Assembly: GCF_021023135.1 (NCBI RefSeq)
Contig: NZ_PGFV01000009.1
Span: forward strand, 1-64,000
Direction of reading: 5' to 3'
DNA from: Brevibacterium sp. CCUG 69071
GTDB lineage: Bacteria; Actinomycetota; Actinomycetes; Actinomycetales; Brevibacteriaceae
DNA length: 64,000 nucleotides
A program made the translations under genes and the position numbers. The notes under the pieces were generated by a model that did no database searches, was not told where the DNA came from, and was given only the letters and a program-made list of their open reading frames with translations. Positions 41,529 to 51,113 of this stretch are shown one piece after another (position 1 is the stretch's first letter; the number at the start of each line of letters is the position of its first letter).

Positions 41529-42983
41529 ATGTCCTCCCCAGCATCCACCACGACTGCGGTGTGCAAACCGCAGAGTCTCCGCGCGGCCTGGCCCGCACTC
41601 CTCGCCCTGTGCCTGACCATGCTCGTCGAGATGGTCGATAACTCCATCCTCAACATCGCCCTGCCCACGATCGGCAGAGACCTCGGCGCCTCGCCGACGG
41701 ACCTCCAATGGATCGTCGGCGCCTACTCCCTGACCTTCGGCGGACTGCTCATGGTCGGCGGCACGATGGGCGACAAACTCGGCCGCAGGCGGACCCTCCT
41801 CGTCGGCCTCGCCCTCTTCGGACTGGCCGGCCTGGCCGTCCTCCTCGTCACCACTCCCGTGCAGCTCATCGCGGTGCGGGCGCTCTCCGGGGCCTTCGCT
41901 GCGTTCATCGAACCGCTGACGATGTCCCTGATCTTCCGCCTCTTCGACCGCGATGACCTGCGGACGAAGGCGATCGGCATCATCATGGTCGTGTCCATGA
42001 TCGGCTTCGCCGTCGGCCCGACCCTGGCCGGACTCGCCATCGCCAGCTGGCCCTGGCAGGCGCTGCTCGTCATCAACGCACCCGTGGCCGCCATCGCCTG
42101 GATCGGTGTGCGCTTCGGAGTCGCCAAGGACGATCCCGCCGACCGCAGAAGCGGCGGCACCGACGTTGTCGGCGCCGCGCTCTCGGTCGCCTCGCTCGGG
42201 TTTCTCCTCTACGGCTTCACCGCCGGAGTCGAGAACGGATGGACCGCCCCTCTGACCATCGCCGTCTTCGCCGCCGGCATCCTCTCACTCGTCGGGTTCA
42301 TCTGGCGGGAGAAGACTGCGACGGACCCGATGCTCGACCTCAAGCTGCTCGCCCTGCCCACCGTCAGCGGATCGGCGATCCTGCAGACGGCGACGATGAT
42401 CGCCATGGTCGGCGTCATGTTCGTCTCCACCCAGCTCTACCAGTTCGCATGGGGCTGGTCGGCCCTGCAGGCCGGCCTGGCGAACCTTCCGTTCGTCGCC
42501 GGAATGCTCGTCGCCGGGCCCTTCGTCGACCGGGCCGTCGCCCACTTCGGACACCGCAAGACCTCGATCGGGGGCGTGGCGCTCGTGCTCATCAGCCTCG
42601 TGATCTGGATCTTCGCCCTCTCCCACGGATTCATCTGGTGTGCCATCGGCATGCTCGTGATGACGATGGGCATGCGCACGATCATGACCACGGGAGCCGT
42701 CGCCCTCCTCGGTGCGCTGCCCGAATCGCATACTTCGATCGGCTCGGCGCTCAACGACACCGCTCAGGAGCTCGGCAACGCCGTGGGCGTGGCGATCGTC
42801 GGCACGATCATGGCGACGGTGCTCGGCAGCACGCTTCCGCAGGGGGCCTGGGATTCGGCCATGGTCGCCGGGTTCGTCCACTCCCAGCAGATCTCGTTCA
42901 CCATCCTCGCCGGCATCGTGCTCGTGATGTCGATCTTCGGCATCCGCACGCTCACCGATTCGAAGGAGACCGAAGAGCACTGA
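41529..42983 (+). CDS. DHA2-family MFS efflux transporter
   Basis: A 484-residue, 14-helix drug:H+ antiporter. DNSILNIALPTIGRDLGASPTDLQWIVGAYSLTFGGLLMVGGTMGDKLGRRRTLLVG carries motifs A and D1, and the motif C-like glycine-rich helix is SMIGFAVGPTLAGLA. It likely exports amphiphilic or quaternary compounds. ATG 41529 follows GAAAGG by 6 nt; ATG 41430 would add 33 residues without a good ribosome site and would lie 5 bp after the last operator. Regulated by the divergent TetR gene. Confidence 0.9.
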   Translation: MSSPASTTTAVCKPQSLRAAWPALLALCLTMLVEMVDNSILNIALPTIGRDLGASPTDLQWIVGAYSLTFGGLLMVGGTMGDKLGRRRTLLVGLALFGLAGLAVLLVTTPVQLIAVRALSGAFAAFIEPLTMSLIFRLFDRDDLRTKAIGIIMVVSMIGFAVGPTLAGLAIASWPWQALLVINAPVAAIAWIGVRFGVAKDDPADRRSGGTDVVGAALSVASLGFLLYGFTAGVENGWTAPLTIAVFAAGILSLVGFIWREKTATDPMLDLKLLALPTVSGSAILQTATMIAMVGVMFVSTQLYQFAWGWSALQAGLANLPFVAGMLVAGPFVDRAVAHFGHRKTSIGGVALVLISLVIWIFALSHGFIWCAIGMLVMTMGMRTIMTTGAVALLGALPESHTSIGSALNDTAQELGNAVGVAIVGTIMATVLGSTLPQGAWDSAMVAGFVHSQQISFTILAGIVLVMSIFGIRTLTDSKETEEH

Positions 42984-42993
42984 GGACCCGGCG

Positions 42994-44730
42994 TCACTCG
43001 ACGAGGCGCAGCTCCCGATACCGGTTGAGCGCGGCCGCAATCTCCTGGGGTCGGGGCCGCGTGAGGTGGCCGGGGTGATCCCGATGCCCCGTGAGCCCAT
43101 CGATTCCCTGAGTGTCGAGCATGCCCTCAATCTCGTCGACAGCCTCAGCCACCGAGGTGCGGCCGTCGAAGATCTCGGCCAGGTACTCCAGGGCCTCGGC
43201 GACTCCGGAGGTCTGTTGGGCATCGACGAGCTGCGAGACCGCGACGAGGTCGATGAAGCTCTTGCCGAACTGGATCCGGTCGATGCCTTTGGCCCGCGCG
43301 GACTTCGTCTTCGATGCCGGCCGCAGCGCCTTCGCGGTCGGGGTGCGGGGCCCGGGTGTGAGCGCGGGCCCGGCGGGGCCGGAGGGGTCCGCGGGCTGTG
43401 TCGCGGCGGTGTCGCCAGCAGACGTTGCCTCAGGAGCTCCCACCAAATCGCGGGCCTGCGCGGTGACATCCCGGGGCACGTAGGCGTCGAGGGCGATGAC
43501 GTGATCGGCGACTTCGAAGAAAGCGCTCGAACCGCCGGCGACGAGCACCGTGGACACACCTCGGCCGGTGAGCAGGGGGCGGATGCGGTCGACGAACGGG
43601 GTGATCGGTTCCCGATCCGCGGGAATGAGGGCCCGCATCCGCTGATCGCGGATCATGAAATTCGTCGCCGAGGTGTCCTCATCGATGAGCAGGCTCCGCG
43701 CTCCGGCTTCGACGGCCTCGACGAGGTTGGCCGCCTGGGACGTCGAACCGCTGGCATTCGTGGTGGTGAAGGATCTCGTGTCAGTGGCGGATGGCAGATT
43801 GTTGATGAACGGTGAGATGTCGTCTCCGGTGACGGCACGACCATCCTCAGCCCGAATGGAGGTGGCGCTTGGATCGGTGATGACCCATTCGCGCCCGTCG
43901 CCGGCGATGTGCGGATACACGCCGCGTTCGAGGGCGCGTAGAATCGTCGACTTGCCGTGATACCCGCCGCCGACGATCACCGTGACCCCGCGCGGGATCG
44001 CCATGCCCGTGAGCCGACGGCCGCTGCTCAGCGTCACCGTGTGTTCGAGCTCGGGCGGGCTGGTGAATGCGACGGCATCGGCCGCCGGCATCGGGCGATC
44101 CGAATCCCCGGACCGGCGGGGCAGAATTGCACCGTTGCCGACGAAGCCGACCAGATCGGCCTCGCCGAGGTGGTTCCGCAGCTCCAGCTGATCGCGGTGG
44201 AGCTGAACATGGTCGTGCAGGCTCTGTGCCGAGGGGTCGGCATCGGCCCACTCCTCGAAGAGGAAGATTCGGCGGGCGAGTCCGGGGAGATCCCGGGTGA
44301 GGACGTCGGCGGCCTGATGGCCGAGGATGCGGCGTCCCCGGGCCGGGAGGTTGACGAGGAGTCTGGCTTCGAAGCCGCTGTCGTCGATGAGGATGTTGCT
44401 GCGCTCGAGCACTTCCTGCCCCGGGTGGCCGAGGATGATCGCGCGTTGGTCGAGCTTCGACAGTACGGCATTGCCGGCTCGAAGCAGGTAGTCGGCGGCC
44501 GCGACCCGGTCCTGCCTGTCTGTGGTGAGATCGGCGGGAAAGCCCGCATCTGCCCTGTCGACTCTGACCCGCACCTTCGAGGGCGAGGCGAAAGGGTCGA
44601 CCTGCACCCGGTCGATGAACAGCTGGACCGGACCGAACTGGTAGCGACCGCGGATCTGTTTAAAGTTCCCGTAGCTGCGGCCGTCGAGATCGCGCAGGGT
44701 GGCGGCAAGATTCGTGCGTGGGGAGTTCAT
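42994..44730 (-). CDS. Predicted ATPase of the ABC class (PF09818-like)
   Basis: A 578-residue soluble ATPase. Family signs are RDLDGRSYGNFKQIRGRY near residue 10, the Walker A GGGYHGKST near 265, and LLIDEDTSATNFMIRDQRM near 360 (Walker B and following). No transmembrane partner is nearby. Biological role of this family is not established. A Pro/Ala-rich linker (about 440-475) precedes a conserved C-terminal helix domain. It lies downstream of an amidohydrolase across an 18-bp repeat array, and 10 bp from the convergent DHA2 end. Confidence 0.8.
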   Translation of the reverse strand: MNSPRTNLAATLRDLDGRSYGNFKQIRGRYQFGPVQLFIDRVQVDPFASPSKVRVRVDRADAGFPADLTTDRQDRVAAADYLLRAGNAVLSKLDQRAIILGHPGQEVLERSNILIDDSGFEARLLVNLPARGRRILGHQAADVLTRDLPGLARRIFLFEEWADADPSAQSLHDHVQLHRDQLELRNHLGEADLVGFVGNGAILPRRSGDSDRPMPAADAVAFTSPPELEHTVTLSSGRRLTGMAIPRGVTVIVGGGYHGKSTILRALERGVYPHIAGDGREWVITDPSATSIRAEDGRAVTGDDISPFINNLPSATDTRSFTTTNASGSTSQAANLVEAVEAGARSLLIDEDTSATNFMIRDQRMRALIPADREPITPFVDRIRPLLTGRGVSTVLVAGGSSAFFEVADHVIALDAYVPRDVTAQARDLVGAPEATSAGDTAATQPADPSGPAGPALTPGPRTPTAKALRPASKTKSARAKGIDRIQFGKSFIDLVAVSQLVDAQQTSGVAEALEYLAEIFDGRTSVAEAVDEIEGMLDTQGIDGLTGHRDHPGHLTRPRPQEIAAALNRYRELRLVE

Positions 44731-44764
44731 CCCAGAAATGCTACGGGATCGAGTGCAACACGAG

Positions 44765-44872
44765 CCGATCAACCGAGGCGGGCCGATCAGCCGAGGTGGA
44801 CTGGGCGGCCGAAGTCGACCGATCGGCCGAGGCAGACCGAACAACCGAGGTCGACCGGTCAGCTTCGGAGAT
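44765..44872. repeat. 18-bp minisatellite between amidohydrolase and ATPase genes, 6 units
   Basis: Six 18-bp units with consensus CCGATCAnCCGAGGnnGA start at 44765. The last overlaps the final codons of the amidohydrolase (stop at 44859-44861). Unlike the other arrays it is mostly outside a gene, although on the minus strand one frame reads ADRSTS-like hexapeptides. Confidence 0.8.
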
Positions 44873-45635
44873 AGAATGCCACGGCGTTGTCCCAGAACAC
44901 GGCGCTCGCCTCCTCCGGAGTGAGGGTCTCGCGGATGAGGTCGAAGTCGGCATCGGCGAATGGCCGGGCTGCCCGCGTCGACGGCAGATCTGTGCCAACC
45001 ATCAGGGCGCTCGGGTCGGTGTCGACGATACGACGGACCACCTCGGCGGGGTCGAGGTCGACCCGTCCGAAGCCGGTGGCCTTGACCTTCACTCCGCGCT
45101 CGACGAGCCGGAGCAGCGTCGGCAGACCCTCGCTGTGCATGCCCAGATGATCGATGCTCACGGCCGGGAGTCCGGCGATGCGAGCGGCGAGATCCTCGTC
45201 GATGGTGCGGGCGTCGATGTAGAGCTCCGAGTGCCATCCCACGAGGTCATGGACGCGCTGGGCGAAGTCCTCGAGTTCGTCGAGTGTCGCCGAACCGCCG
45301 CGGGCGACGTTGAATCGCAGCGCCTTGATGCCGGCGTCGTCGAGTGACCTGATCACACCATCGCTGGTCCCCGGCGGCAGCTGGGTGACCCCGACGTAGT
45401 TGGGACCCAGCGCCTGAAGCGCCTCGACGAGGTAGCCCTGATCGAACCCCTGGAACGACCCGGAGACGACCGCACCACCGGCGATGTCGATCCCGTGGTC
45501 CTCGAGGCTGGAGATGCGGGAGCGATAGTCGCCGACGGTGAACGGGTCCGGCATGAAGCCGTTGTTCTCGATGAGCGGGTGGTTGGGGTCGACTATGTGC
45601 AGGTGCGCATCGAAGGCGCGCAGGAGGTCACTCAT
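44859..45635 (-). CDS. Amidohydrolase family 2 (TIM-barrel) protein
   Basis: A 258-residue amidohydrolase_2 barrel. DAHLHI (residues 9-14) is the HxH metal site; SIDHLGM near 165 and GTDLPS near 213 supply the further His and Asp. This family includes 2-pyrone-4,6-dicarboxylate lactonase-like and ACMSD-like enzymes; here the substrate is open. It probably shares a transcript with the downstream ATPase through the 18-bp repeat. Confidence 0.8.
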   Translation of the reverse strand: MSDLLRAFDAHLHIVDPNHPLIENNGFMPDPFTVGDYRSRISSLEDHGIDIAGGAVVSGSFQGFDQGYLVEALQALGPNYVGVTQLPPGTSDGVIRSLDDAGIKALRFNVARGGSATLDELEDFAQRVHDLVGWHSELYIDARTIDEDLAARIAGLPAVSIDHLGMHSEGLPTLLRLVERGVKVKATGFGRVDLDPAEVVRRIVDTDPSALMVGTDLPSTRAARPFADADFDLIRETLTPEEASAVFWDNAVAFYLRS

Positions 45636-45973
45636 GCCTTCACCCTACTGCGCCGCCGAGGCGGGGCTCGATGAGCTGAACAAGTAGGGCGCTGAGGAGG
45701 CTGAGCAGGCGGCTACGGCGCGGGGAGTGCGCCTCGGTCAACGGTGACGTCGAAAAAGTCGTCTCCCACGACTGAGGCGCGGCTCAGTCAACAGTTACGG
45801 CGAAAAAGTCGTCGCACGCGACGTTGTTCTCGACGTAACTGTTGATCGGGCGCCCGGACCGGTCGTCGAAGTAGTTTCCGGTTCCGCCCCATCGGTACCG
45901 AACCAAGGTCGGTACCCCGTTGGGGACCCCGGGCCGGCTCACTCCTATAGCGGGAATGCCCGCGCTCTCGCGC
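45636..45973. other. Gap with a gene remnant and a 50-bp tandem duplication
   Basis: Positions 45731-45770 and 45781-45820 are imperfect direct repeats exactly 50 bp apart, sharing CGAAAAAGTC. On the minus strand each encodes a DDFF-A/D-VTVD peptide. See the remnant entry. Confidence 0.6.
45784..45960 (-). pseudogene. Degraded gene fragment ending CDDFFAVTVD
   Basis: The minus-strand frame ends with about 45 residues that look like real protein (VPTLVRYRWGGTGNYFDDRSGRPINSYVEN, then CDDFFAVTVD and stop) and not like a shadow. The 5' part runs into the aminopeptidase gene and has no start. Just downstream, the last residues recur as GDDFFDVTVD in another frame. I infer the 3' remnant of a gene that was truncated and internally duplicated; I do not recognise the family. 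Confidence 0.35.
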
Positions 45974-47338
45974 TCAGGCTCCCTGCAGGAACGCCTTCGC
46001 CGCGGCGCCCAAGGCGACGACGTCGCTGATCGCGACCATCTCACGGGCCGAGTGCATTGAATACAGGGCCGGTCCGACATCGACGGTGGTCATGCCCAGC
46101 CGGGTCGCGGTCAGTGGGCCGATCGTCGAACCGCACGGCATCGCATTGTTCGACACGAAATCCTGGTACTCGACCCCGACGGCCGTGCACGCCCGTGACC
46201 AGGCGGCCGTGCCCACGGCGTCCGTGGCGTAGCGCTGCTGAGCATTGAGCTTGAGCAGAGGGCCCGCGCCGAGGCGGGGGCGGACATGCGGATCGTGGCG
46301 TTCCGGATAGTTCGGGTGGGCGGCATGCCCGGCGTCCGAGGACACGCAGACCGAGCCGGCCAGGGCGGCGAGATAGTCGCTGCGGGTCGATTCGGGGTAG
46401 AGGGCTGCGATGATGCGTTCGGTGGCATCGGCGAGGAACGGTCCGCACGCACCGGAGCGTGAGCTCGAACCGATCTCCTCGTGATCGAAGCCGGCGAAGA
46501 GCGCAATGCTGTCGAGAGACTCGGCATCGACTGAGGTCAGGGCGGTGATGCCGGCGTGGACGGAGAGCAGGTTGTCCAGCCTCGGCGAGGCGAAGAACTC
46601 CTCGGCGGCTCCGAAGAGTCCCGGCGCCTGGACGGGGATCGTGTAGACGTCGTGGCCGACGACGAGCTCGGGATCCACCTCGGCGGAGGCGGCGAGCAGC
46701 TCGATGACATCGGCCTCGGCGAGGTCGGCCAGGCCGATGATCGGGGTGGTGTGACGTTGCTTATCCAAGGTCAGGCCCTCGTTGACCTGCCGGTCGAGGT
46801 GGATGGCCAGCTGCGGGATGCGCGCGATCGGCCCGGTCCGGGTGAGGACCACACTGCCATCGGCGAGGCTGAGCCTGCCGGTGAAGGCGAGTTCACGGTC
46901 GAGCCAGGAGTTGAGCAGAGGGCCGCCGTAGATCTCGACGCCGACCTGCCGGGTGCCCTCGGCGGTGAATTCCTCGCCGGGCTTGAGCTTGAACGCGGGG
47001 GAGTCGGTGTGGGAGCCGAAGACGCGGAAGGCAGGGACGGTGCCGTCCGTGGGGTTCGCGGTCGTCACGGAGCCCGGCGCCGAGGCGGCTGTCCCGCCCG
47101 TGGGGTTCGACGTCGGGGTGATCCAGGCGATGATCGCGCCGTCGCGGACGACGTAGCTGCGCTGACCCGCCGCAAGCGACCATTTCTCGGATTCCTCGAG
47201 CCGGACGAAGCCTGCGGCCTCGAGTCGGGCGGCCGCCGTGGCGACGGCATGATAGGAGCTCGGGGAGGAGCTGATGAAATCGCTCAGATCGTCTGCGACC
47301 TGTGCATTCGTCTGGAGTCTTACGTGCGATTCACTCAT
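45974..47338 (-). CDS. M18-family aminopeptidase
   Basis: A 454-residue dinuclear zinc aminopeptidase, probably cleaving acidic N-terminal residues. GSHTDSPAFKLKP near residue 108, SPRLDNLLS near 255, FDHEEIGSSSRSGACGPFL near 285-303 and the final SMHSAREMVAI supply the zinc and catalytic residues. ATG 47338 fits MSESHVRL; TAGGCT lies 6 nt upstream, so leaderless initiation is possible, although a distant AAAGGA also exists. A short Gly/Thr/Pro-rich insertion occurs near residue 78-98. Confidence 0.9.
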   Translation of the reverse strand: MSESHVRLQTNAQVADDLSDFISSSPSSYHAVATAAARLEAAGFVRLEESEKWSLAAGQRSYVVRDGAIIAWITPTSNPTGGTAASAPGSVTTANPTDGTVPAFRVFGSHTDSPAFKLKPGEEFTAEGTRQVGVEIYGGPLLNSWLDRELAFTGRLSLADGSVVLTRTGPIARIPQLAIHLDRQVNEGLTLDKQRHTTPIIGLADLAEADVIELLAASAEVDPELVVGHDVYTIPVQAPGLFGAAEEFFASPRLDNLLSVHAGITALTSVDAESLDSIALFAGFDHEEIGSSSRSGACGPFLADATERIIAALYPESTRSDYLAALAGSVCVSSDAGHAAHPNYPERHDPHVRPRLGAGPLLKLNAQQRYATDAVGTAAWSRACTAVGVEYQDFVSNNAMPCGSTIGPLTATRLGMTTVDVGPALYSMHSAREMVAISDVVALGAAAKAFLQGA

Positions 47339-47504
47339 TTCCACAGCCTATCCTTTGCGGTAGCTTTGACCACAAGGGGTTTGTTCTCTCTTGGCGGCGA
47401 ACACCGTCGGGGAATACCTCGCCGAACGGCTCGGTTGACCAACACCCGGGTCGTCGGCACCGCACCACCCGCGACAGGTACATCAAGTGCAAGGAGTGTT
47501 CGAA

Positions 47505-48953
47505 GTGAACCAGTTCGTGACCGAATGGAACACGTGGCGGGATTCTCGGAACTCTGCACTGGCGACCCCCTTCGGATGGCTGAGCGTGGTCGGCCTGCAC
47601 TGGCTCGACGAATCATTGACCTGGCCCGAGGCGCCGGGGACCTTCGCCGTCGAGGACGGCTGGGTGACCGTGACCCTCGAGTCCGGAATCAAGGCCGGAC
47701 CCGCCGCCGCCACTTTCGACCTGATGGGCCGGGCCGATGCCTCTGAAGAGAGCGACGTCGATGCCCCCGAGGTGCAGGTGCGAGTGACGGACAACGGCTT
47801 CAGCGCCAGACTGCCGGCTGGTGGTTCGCTCAACTGGTTCACCATCGGCAGCGTGCTCTACGAACTCATCGACCGCGGCGGTCGCCTGGGCATCCGGGTC
47901 CGTGACTCGAAGTCCCCGCTGCTGGGCAAGTTCTTCGAAGTCCCGGTCTTCGACCCCGACCCGTCGTTCGTCTTCCTCGGCAAGTTCACCCGCTTCGACC
48001 CTTTCGAGACACACACCATCGAATCCGCCCAAGAGGACCTTACCCTGCAGGCCACCGCCGCCGGCGTCGTCAGCTTCGAGACCGAGGACGGCGAGGTCCG
48101 ACTCCTGGCCACGGGATGTCCCGCCACCGGACTCCAGCTCGACTTCCACGATTCGACGAACGGTCGGACCACCTCGGCGTGGAGGACGATCGACCTGGGC
48201 GTGCCGAATCAGGACGGATCGCTGGTCATCGACTTCAACCGGGCGGTGAACTACCCGTTCGCTTTCACAGCCTTCGCCACCTGCCCCGCCCCGATCGCGG
48301 GCAACGTCGTGCCCTTCGACGTCACGGCCGGTGAGCGGCGGCCCCCGTTCTTCTACTCGGATGCCGGGATCAACGTGCCGTTCCTGTTCTACGTCTGGTG
48401 GGACGAGGAGAGCGCCGAGGTGACCCGGCCCTGGTATTCCCGCTTCGGCCTCGACATCACCGTGCTCAACCCGAACCTCGACGACGGCGAGGTCTCGCTC
48501 GTCGGCTTCGACGGGGTCGCGATGTCCGGGGGCGACCTCAGCCCGCTCGGACGCAAGGCCAGGTCACGCCTGGTCAAGGTGGCCACGGAGGCGCTGACAT
48601 CGCGCATTCCGGTCATCGGCATCGGCGCCTACGCGGAGTTCGTCATCCGCGCCCAGCGAGAACTGCGCGAACAGGAGGGCTACAGGGACGGCATCGAATC
48701 CGAATACGAGCCCTCGGCCGACCGGCTGCTCATCGTGATGAACAACGAACTCGACCCGCGCAGGGCCGGATTCGACATCGTGCACACCGATGCCAGCGGC
48801 CTCATCTACGTCGAGATGCCCTTCGACATCCCGCTCGAATCCGAGCGCACGGAGATCGAGGACCTCGAGTCGGCGATGCGGGACAACGCCCCGATCACCA
48901 GCTGGCAGGAATTCGACTTCCGCATGGTTTCCCTCATCCGCCAGCATCGCTGA
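47505..48953 (+). CDS. DUF1684 protein with C-terminal extension
   Basis: A 482-residue protein. The first ~270 residues match DUF1684: FVTEWNTWRDSRNSALATPFGWLSVVGLHWL, the DSTNGRTTS and FNRAVNYPFAFTAFATCP segments are typical. The C-terminal ~200 residues form a second, unrecognised alpha/beta domain. GTG 47505 is chosen because AAGGAG lies 8 nt upstream; the frame from 47487 begins inside that site. It is convergent with the M13 peptidase gene and ends at the hairpin repeat. Confidence 0.75.
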   Translation: MNQFVTEWNTWRDSRNSALATPFGWLSVVGLHWLDESLTWPEAPGTFAVEDGWVTVTLESGIKAGPAAATFDLMGRADASEESDVDAPEVQVRVTDNGFSARLPAGGSLNWFTIGSVLYELIDRGGRLGIRVRDSKSPLLGKFFEVPVFDPDPSFVFLGKFTRFDPFETHTIESAQEDLTLQATAAGVVSFETEDGEVRLLATGCPATGLQLDFHDSTNGRTTSAWRTIDLGVPNQDGSLVIDFNRAVNYPFAFTAFATCPAPIAGNVVPFDVTAGERRPPFFYSDAGINVPFLFYVWWDEESAEVTRPWYSRFGLDITVLNPNLDDGEVSLVGFDGVAMSGGDLSPLGRKARSRLVKVATEALTSRIPVIGIGAYAEFVIRAQRELREQEGYRDGIESEYEPSADRLLIVMNNELDPRRAGFDIVHTDASGLIYVEMPFDIPLESERTEIEDLESAMRDNAPITSWQEFDFRMVSLIRQHR

Positions 48954-48961
48954 CACCACTC

Positions 48962-49031
48962 CCCACTGCTACCTGACGGGAGCCCAGCCACCTTGCGCGA
49001 GGTAGCTGGGCCCCCGTCAGGTAGCAGTGGG
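48962..49031. repeat. Hairpin repeat family, copy B (complete)
   Basis: The 19-nt arms CCCACTGCTACCTGACGGG (48962-48980) and its exact complement (49013-49031) flank an inner, nearly perfect stem (GCCCAGC/GCTGGGC, ACCT/AGGT) with a 6-nt loop. It lies between two convergent genes, 8 nt after one stop. Confidence 0.9.
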
Positions 49032-49053
49032 AGGGTGAGAGACCTGGGCAGTC

Positions 49054-51018
49054 CTACCAGATGGTCACGCGCTGCTCGGGGGCGAGGTACATGTCGTCGG
49101 CCTCGGTGACTCCGTAGGTGTCGTGGAAGGCGGTCATGTTCTTCACGACCTGGTTGCAGCGGAATTCCTCGGGGGCATGCGGGTCGATCGAGAGCCGGCG
49201 CACGCGCTCCTCGGTGCGCATCTTCGACCGCCATGCCTTCGCCCAGGCTTCGAAGAAGGTTCGTGCCTGTTCCCGACTCGGCGTCACGCCCAGTTCGAGT
49301 TCGAGGGCCTTCCAGCCGATGGAGAGTCCACCCAGGTCGCCGATGTTCTCACCGACGGTCAGCGCCCCGTTGACGTGCTGCGAAGCCTCGAGCCCGGCGG
49401 GCACCAGTGCCTCGTACTGGGCGATGAGGGCATTCGTGCGCTGCTCGAAGAGTTCCCGGTCCGACTCGGTCCACCAGTCGACGAGGTTGCCGTCGCCGTC
49501 ATAGCGTGAGCCCTGATCGTCGAAGCCGTGCCCGATCTCGTGGCCGATGACCGCCCCGATCGCTCCGAAGTTCGCCGCCACATCGCCGGAAGCGTCGAAG
49601 AACGGGGGCTGGAGGATCGCGGCGGGGAAGACGATCTCGTTCATCACCGGGTGGTAGTAGGCGTTGACGGTCTGCGGGGTCATCAGCCATTCGGTGCGGT
49701 CGATCGGTCCGCCGATCCGGCGCACCTGCCGCTCGTGTTCGGCACGTGCGCAGCGGCGCACATTGCCGACGAGGTCGCCCCCATCGATGGCCGCCGGGTA
49801 CTCGCGCCACACCTCGGGGTAGCCGACCTTCGGGGTGAATTTCGAGAGCTTGACCAGGGCGCGTTCCTTGGTCTCCGCGCTCATCCAGTCGAGTTCGGTG
49901 ATCGACTTCTCGTAGGCCTCGATGAGCCTGGCCACGAGGTGGTCGATGGCGTCCTTGGCCGCCGGTGGGAACTCGGCTGCGACGTAGAGTTTGCCCACAG
50001 CCTCACCGAGGAGGCCCTGCACGAGCCCGACCCCGCGCTTCCAGCGTTCCCGCAGCTCAGGGGTGCCGGAGAGGGTGCGGGAGTTGAAGTCGAAGTTCTC
50101 TTCGACGAACTCGTCGGCCAGCAGTGAGGCAGTGTCGGAGACGACGACGAAGCGCAGCCAGGTCTTGATCGTCTCGAGGTCGGTCTCGGCCCACACCTTG
50201 GCGATGCCGGTGACGAACGAGGGCTGTCCGATGACGAGGTAGCGCAGATCCGCAGCCTCGGCGGTGAGCACCCCGAGCCATGAGTCGAAGTCGAATTCGG
50301 GGCCGAGGTCGCTCAGTTCGGAGATCGAGACCTTGTTGTAGGTCTTCTCCGCGTCCCGGCAGGCGACCCGGTCCCAATGGTGGCGGGCCAGGGCGGTTTC
50401 GAACGCCATCACCTTGGCGGCCACCTCGTCGTCGGAGATTCCGCTCTTCTCACCGAGGCCTGCCAGGGCGGACATCTTCTGCACGTGCGCGAGGAACTTC
50501 GCGCGCACCTCGGCGTGGTCGTCGTTGAAGTAGTAGTCCTCGTCGGGCAGGGAGATGCCGGCCTGGTCGAGGTAGAGGGCGTAGACGTCGGAGTCTTTCG
50601 CGTCGGCGGTGACATAGCCACCGAGCACCCCGCCGATGCCTTCGATCTCGAAACGGGCGAGCAGTGCGGCGAGTTCGGACTTGTCCTCGGCGGCGTCGAT
50701 CGCCGCGAACGAGGAGTCCAGGGGGTGCACGCCGAGTTCGTTGATCCGGTCGACGTCCATGAAGGAGGTGAAGAGGTCGGCGACCTTCTGGCCTTCGCTG
50801 CCGGGTTCCTGCACGGAGTCGGACACGGAGGTGATGATGTCGCGGACCTTGGTCTCCGCGGTGTCGAAGAGCTCCCGCATGGCCCCGTCACCGGCGCGGT
50901 CGCCGGGGATGGTGAAGGAGTCGATCCACTCGCCGTTGATGTGCCGGTACAGGTCGTCCTGCGGGCGCGCGGCCGACGTTTCGGGACGCGCCGAGGCGTT
51001 CGGAGTTTCAGAAGTCAT
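49054..51018 (-). CDS. M13-family metalloendopeptidase (PepO/neprilysin-like)
   Basis: A 654-residue zinc peptidase. VIGHEIGHGFDDQGSRYDGDGN (His-Glu-x-x-His near residue 488) and the downstream GENIGDLGG Glu are the zinc ligands; VNAYYHPVMNEIVFPAAILQPPFF is the substrate-binding strand. No signal peptide is present, so it is cytoplasmic like many bacterial PepO proteins. The final MYLAPEQRVTIW matches the family end. Monocistronic. Confidence 0.92.
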   Translation of the reverse strand: MTSETPNASARPETSAARPQDDLYRHINGEWIDSFTIPGDRAGDGAMRELFDTAETKVRDIITSVSDSVQEPGSEGQKVADLFTSFMDVDRINELGVHPLDSSFAAIDAAEDKSELAALLARFEIEGIGGVLGGYVTADAKDSDVYALYLDQAGISLPDEDYYFNDDHAEVRAKFLAHVQKMSALAGLGEKSGISDDEVAAKVMAFETALARHHWDRVACRDAEKTYNKVSISELSDLGPEFDFDSWLGVLTAEAADLRYLVIGQPSFVTGIAKVWAETDLETIKTWLRFVVVSDTASLLADEFVEENFDFNSRTLSGTPELRERWKRGVGLVQGLLGEAVGKLYVAAEFPPAAKDAIDHLVARLIEAYEKSITELDWMSAETKERALVKLSKFTPKVGYPEVWREYPAAIDGGDLVGNVRRCARAEHERQVRRIGGPIDRTEWLMTPQTVNAYYHPVMNEIVFPAAILQPPFFDASGDVAANFGAIGAVIGHEIGHGFDDQGSRYDGDGNLVDWWTESDRELFEQRTNALIAQYEALVPAGLEASQHVNGALTVGENIGDLGGLSIGWKALELELGVTPSREQARTFFEAWAKAWRSKMRTEERVRRLSIDPHAPEEFRCNQVVKNMTAFHDTYGVTEADDMYLAPEQRVTIW

Positions 51019-51113
51019 GGTGCAACAGTATCGTGATCATGAGGGCGAATGTGCCGAAAGAACCGGGCCGGTCCGCGCACCGAAGGACCTTCGCAGGCGA
51101 TGAGGAGGAACAT

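Noticed and set aside
44765-44872. Possible CRISPR array
   Set aside because: Units are 18 bp, contiguous and without spacers; this is a minisatellite.
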